NCBI GenBank assembly: GCA_016195965.1
Contig: JACPYR010000052.1
Location: 1 to 37,284, forward strand
Direction of reading: 5' to 3'
From: Nitrosomonadales bacterium
GTDB taxonomy: Bacteria; Pseudomonadota; Gammaproteobacteria; Burkholderiales; Gallionellaceae
DNA length: 37,284 bases
The notes under the pieces were generated by a model. That model ran no database searches, was not told where the DNA came from, and was given only the letters and a program-made list of their open reading frames with translations. Position numbers and translations under genes: made by a program. Shown piece by piece: positions 34,494 through 37,284 of the stretch (position 1 is the stretch's first letter; every line of letters begins with the position of its first letter).

Positions 34494-37124
34494 ATGAACC
34501 CGCACCGCCACAACATCGAGAAGCTCTATGCGCATCTGCACAGCAGCGCGCAGGGCTTGTCGCAGGCCGAGGCAACGCAAAGGCTGGAGAAGTACGGCGG
34601 CAATCAAATCGAACAAATTGCCGAACGGTCTCTGCCGGTCAAGCTGCTGAAGGAATTCACACACTTCTTTGCGCTGATCCTGTGGATAGCCGCCGCACTG
34701 GCTTTTGTCGCCGAATGGAAAGACCCGGGGCAAGGCATGGCGATGCTGGGCTGTGCGGTGCTGGTCGTGATCCTGATCAACGGGCTGTTCTCGTTCTGGC
34801 AGGAATACCGCGCGGAGAAAGCGTTGACCGCATTGCGCAATCTGCTGCCCCAGCACACGACTGCGCTGCGCGACGGACATGCGCGGCAGATACTGGTGGC
34901 GGAGCTGGTGCCGGGCGACGTGGTGCTGCTGGCGGCGGGCGACGATGTCCCCGCCGATTGCCGTTTGATCGAGGCGTTCGGCGTGCGCGTCAACACCGCC
35001 AACCTCACCGGCGAATCCAAGCCTATGGCCCGTGCGGTGACCGCAGAATTCGAGGAGCTTGCGGCCTTGCGGCGCGACATCCTGCATGCCGGCACCTCGC
35101 TGATTTCTGGCGAGGCCAAGGCGATGGTGTATGCGACCGGCATGCACACCGAGTTCGGCAACATCGCGCGCCTGACTCAGACCGTGCGCGATCCGCTGTC
35201 GCCGTTGCAGAAGGAAATCGCGCGCCTGTCGCGGCTGATCGCGTTGTTCGCCACCTTGCTCGGCGCGGTGTTCCTTCTGATCGGCCAGCTGATCGGCCTG
35301 TCGTTCTGGGAAAATCTGGTGTTCGCGATCGGCATCATCGTCGCCAATGTGCCCGAGGGGCTGCTGCCCACCGTCACGCTGTCGCTGGCGATGGCGACCC
35401 AGCGCATGGCGAAGAAAAACGCGCTGGTGCGCCATTTGCCAGCCGTGGAAACGCTGGGTGCTGCAAGCGTGATTTGCTGCGACAAGACCGGCACGCTGAC
35501 GCAGAACCGGATGAGCGTCCGCCAGGTGTTTTATTCCGGCGCGATGCAACCGCTGGCCAAGCTGGCTGAAGCGGAACCGCTGTTCGCAATCATGCGCCAT
35601 TGCCATGACCTTCGCCGTGTCGAGCAAGGCGGGCAGGTGTCGTATCTGGGCGATCCGATGGAGGCGGCGCTGCTGGACAGTATTCCATCGGGAGGCGTGT
35701 CATATCCTCGTTTGGACGAGATCCCGTTCGACACCGAGCGCAAGCGCATGTCGGTGATCTGCGATACCCCGCAAGGGGCCATGCTGTACTGCAAGGGCGC
35801 ACCGGAAATCGTGCTGTCGCTGTGCGGTGCCATGCTGCTGCATGGCAAATGTCTGCCGCTGGAAGAAACTGACCGGGCTAACTTGCTGGCGGCGCATGAA
35901 CAGATGACGGAGCAAGGTTTGCGCGTAATTGCGCTCGCGTATCGCAGGCTGCCGCCAAATCTGCCATTTGAACAGCGAGAGAGCGATCTGATTTTTGCCG
36001 GACTGATTGGGCTGCTCGACCCGCCGCGCGACGCTGTTCCAGAAGCCATACGCCGCTGCCGCGAAGCCGGCATCCGCGTGATCATGATCACCGGAGACCA
36101 TCCGCACACCGCCAGCGCGCTGGCGCGGGAGATCGGGCTGGCGCAGAATCCTGTCGCGGTGACCGGCGACAGGCTGCGTCAAATGTCGGATGCCGATCTT
36201 CAGTTGTTGCTGGACGAACCCGAGCTGATCTTCGCGCGCACCGCTGCCGAACAGAAGATGCGCATCGTGCAGGCGCTGCAGCGCCGAGGCGAGATCGTCG
36301 CGGTCACCGGCGACGGAGTGAACGATGCGCCGGCATTGAAGTGCGCCGACATCGGCATTGCGATGGGCATCTCCGGCACCGATGTCGCCAAGGAATCGGC
36401 CGACATCATCCTGCTCGACGACAACTTTGCGACCATCATTGCAGCGATCGAGGAGGGCCGCGCAGTATTCGACAACATCCGGAAATTTCTCACCTACATC
36501 CTCACGTCTAACATCCCTGAGCTGGTGCCCTATCTCGCATTCGTGTTATTCAGGATTCCGCTGCCGCTGACCATCATCCAGATACTCGCGGTCGATCTCG
36601 GCACCGACATGTTGCCGGCACTCGCGCTCGGCGCAGAAAAACCCGCGCCCGATACGATGCAGAGGCCGCCCCGGCCTCGCGGCGAACGCCTGCTCAACTG
36701 GAGCACGCTGCTGCGCGCCTACCTGTTCCTCGGGCCGCTGGAAGCGTTCGCAGCAATGGCGGCGTTCTTCTTCGTGCTGCACGGCAGCGGCTGGCAATAT
36801 GGCAGTGTGCCGCTACATCGGGACTATCTGCAGGCCACCACCGCGTGCCTGTCGGCGATCATCGCGATGCAGATAGTTAACGTATTGCTGTGCCGCCACC
36901 CGGTGATGTCATCGTTCAGCCGAGGCCGGCACCGCAATCGCCTGATCGGTTACGGGATAGTTTTCGAATTACTGTTGTTGCTGCTGATCGTCTATACGCC
37001 GTGGGGCAATGCGCTGTTTGGCACAGCCCCATTAGGCGCGGACGCGTGGCTGTTCATCATCGCTTTTGCGCCCGGCATGTTGTTACTGGAAGAGTTGCGC
37101 AAGGCGATGGTTCGCAGGAAGTGA
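34494..37124 (+). CDS. P-type ATPase resembling Na+/K+-ATPase alpha subunit (type IIC)
   Basis: The 876-residue cation pump has an N-terminal cation-ATPase domain, TGES (actuator), the phosphorylated Asp330 in CCDKTGTLTQNRM, the KGAPE nucleotide site, DPPR, and GDGVNDAPALK. Membrane-site residues follow the animal Na,K-ATPase rather than SERCA: Glu288 in NVPEGLLPTVT, Ser672/Asn673/Glu676 in TSNIPE, and Asp701 and Asp705 in VDLGTDMLPALALG. Spacings between these residues equal those in Na,K-ATPase (42, 25 and 4). No beta-subunit gene is seen. The frame opens at 34422, but Met at 34494 lies beyond the preceding gene; its ribosome site is weak. The transported ion is inferred. Confidence 0.88.
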   Translation: MNPHRHNIEKLYAHLHSSAQGLSQAEATQRLEKYGGNQIEQIAERSLPVKLLKEFTHFFALILWIAAALAFVAEWKDPGQGMAMLGCAVLVVILINGLFSFWQEYRAEKALTALRNLLPQHTTALRDGHARQILVAELVPGDVVLLAAGDDVPADCRLIEAFGVRVNTANLTGESKPMARAVTAEFEELAALRRDILHAGTSLISGEAKAMVYATGMHTEFGNIARLTQTVRDPLSPLQKEIARLSRLIALFATLLGAVFLLIGQLIGLSFWENLVFAIGIIVANVPEGLLPTVTLSLAMATQRMAKKNALVRHLPAVETLGAASVICCDKTGTLTQNRMSVRQVFYSGAMQPLAKLAEAEPLFAIMRHCHDLRRVEQGGQVSYLGDPMEAALLDSIPSGGVSYPRLDEIPFDTERKRMSVICDTPQGAMLYCKGAPEIVLSLCGAMLLHGKCLPLEETDRANLLAAHEQMTEQGLRVIALAYRRLPPNLPFEQRESDLIFAGLIGLLDPPRDAVPEAIRRCREAGIRVIMITGDHPHTASALAREIGLAQNPVAVTGDRLRQMSDADLQLLLDEPELIFARTAAEQKMRIVQALQRRGEIVAVTGDGVNDAPALKCADIGIAMGISGTDVAKESADIILLDDNFATIIAAIEEGRAVFDNIRKFLTYILTSNIPELVPYLAFVLFRIPLPLTIIQILAVDLGTDMLPALALGAEKPAPDTMQRPPRPRGERLLNWSTLLRAYLFLGPLEAFAAMAAFFFVLHGSGWQYGSVPLHRDYLQATTACLSAIIAMQIVNVLLCRHPVMSSFSRGRHRNRLIGYGIVFELLLLLLIVYTPWGNALFGTAPLGADAWLFIIAFAPGMLLLEELRKAMVRRK

Positions 37125-37146
37125 TAACCGTTCCGCTATAAAACAG

Positions 37147-37284
37147 GCGGATTCAAGGATGAAGTGCAATTTTGAGTAATGCCGGTTGGGTGGGCGGGAT
37201 GCGGTAGCATCCATGCCTTTTTGACCGGCCAGTCGAAATTGCAGAAATGAACTACACACATCTCACCCGAGAAGAACGATACCA
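37147..37284 (+). mobile_element. Left end of an IS30-family insertion sequence (cut by window edge)
   Basis: About 100 bases precede a transposase start. The stretch GCGGATTCAAGGATGAAGTG (37148-37167) looks like an IS30-type terminal repeat, but the right end is not in the window, so the boundary is a guess. It begins about 25 bases after the P-type ATPase stop. Confidence 0.5.
37247..37284 (+). CDS. IS30-family transposase, first 12 codons
   Basis: The visible residues MNYTHLTREERY match the highly conserved start of IS30-family DDE transposases (the helix-turn-helix region begins here). Only 38 bases are present, so intactness cannot be judged. AGTCGAAATTGCAGAA upstream contains no strong ribosome site. 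Confidence 0.75.
   Translation, partial: MNYTHLTREERY

Overview
The window looks like a chromosomal segment of a betaproteobacterium. The best guess is Nitrosomonadales, possibly the Gallionellaceae or relatives; this rests on protein style (GlnA, NtrB/NtrC, UbiK-YifB synteny, MetH, Mpl) and a moderately high GC content, not on a database search. No tRNA, rRNA or CRISPR array was seen. Genes are densely packed and no gap without a gene exceeds about 260 bases.

Nitrogen-control region (1-2160 and 12308-17100). A leftward operon encodes an outer-membrane porin, the PII protein GlnK and the ammonium transporter AmtB (cut by the window edge). Further on, glnA, a small DUF4124 gene, ntrB and ntrC are also read leftward. 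Both the porin-glnK-amtB operon and glnA carry a good sigma-54 (-24/-12) promoter. Each promoter has a pair of NtrC-like sites centred about 97-100 and 128-130 bases upstream, exactly 31 bases apart. A third -24/-12 element, identical to the glnA one over 15 bases, lies directly in front of ntrB. Sensor, regulator and two of its likely target promoters therefore sit together.

Housekeeping block (2168-7679) and accessory patch (7689-10200). ubiK, yifB and metH are followed by an AT-richer patch. It holds an HNH endonuclease with homing-endonuclease-associated repeats, a broken 5' copy of an FKBP gene, an MNT/HEPN toxin-antitoxin pair, and the intact FKBP gene, which is itself an internal tandem duplication. 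After that come small membrane proteins and mpl (peptidoglycan recycling).

Middle region (17086-21555). A zinc-type CDF transporter, a rhodanese, exonuclease III, pyrE, a second DUF4124 protein and a cold-shock protein. Between the rhodanese and xthA is a nested palindromic element containing a head-to-head REP pair.

Transport and proteostasis region (21691-37124). A complete potABCD polyamine ABC operon is followed by a co-directional run: DnaK paralogue, Lon-like protease (LonH/YcbZ type), type I DnaJ, an exported protein-L-isoaspartate methyltransferase, a membrane-anchored spermidine-synthase-like protein, and a P-type ATPase whose cation-site residues match the animal Na+/K+-ATPase (type IIC). 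The dnaJ gene has no canonical start at the right place and appears to start at AUU. The window ends in the first codons of an IS30-family transposase.

A recurring theme is dispersed palindromic repeats that have entered genes. One supplies the hydrophobic core of the PotD signal peptide and another inserts a Gly/Pro-rich loop in Mpl.
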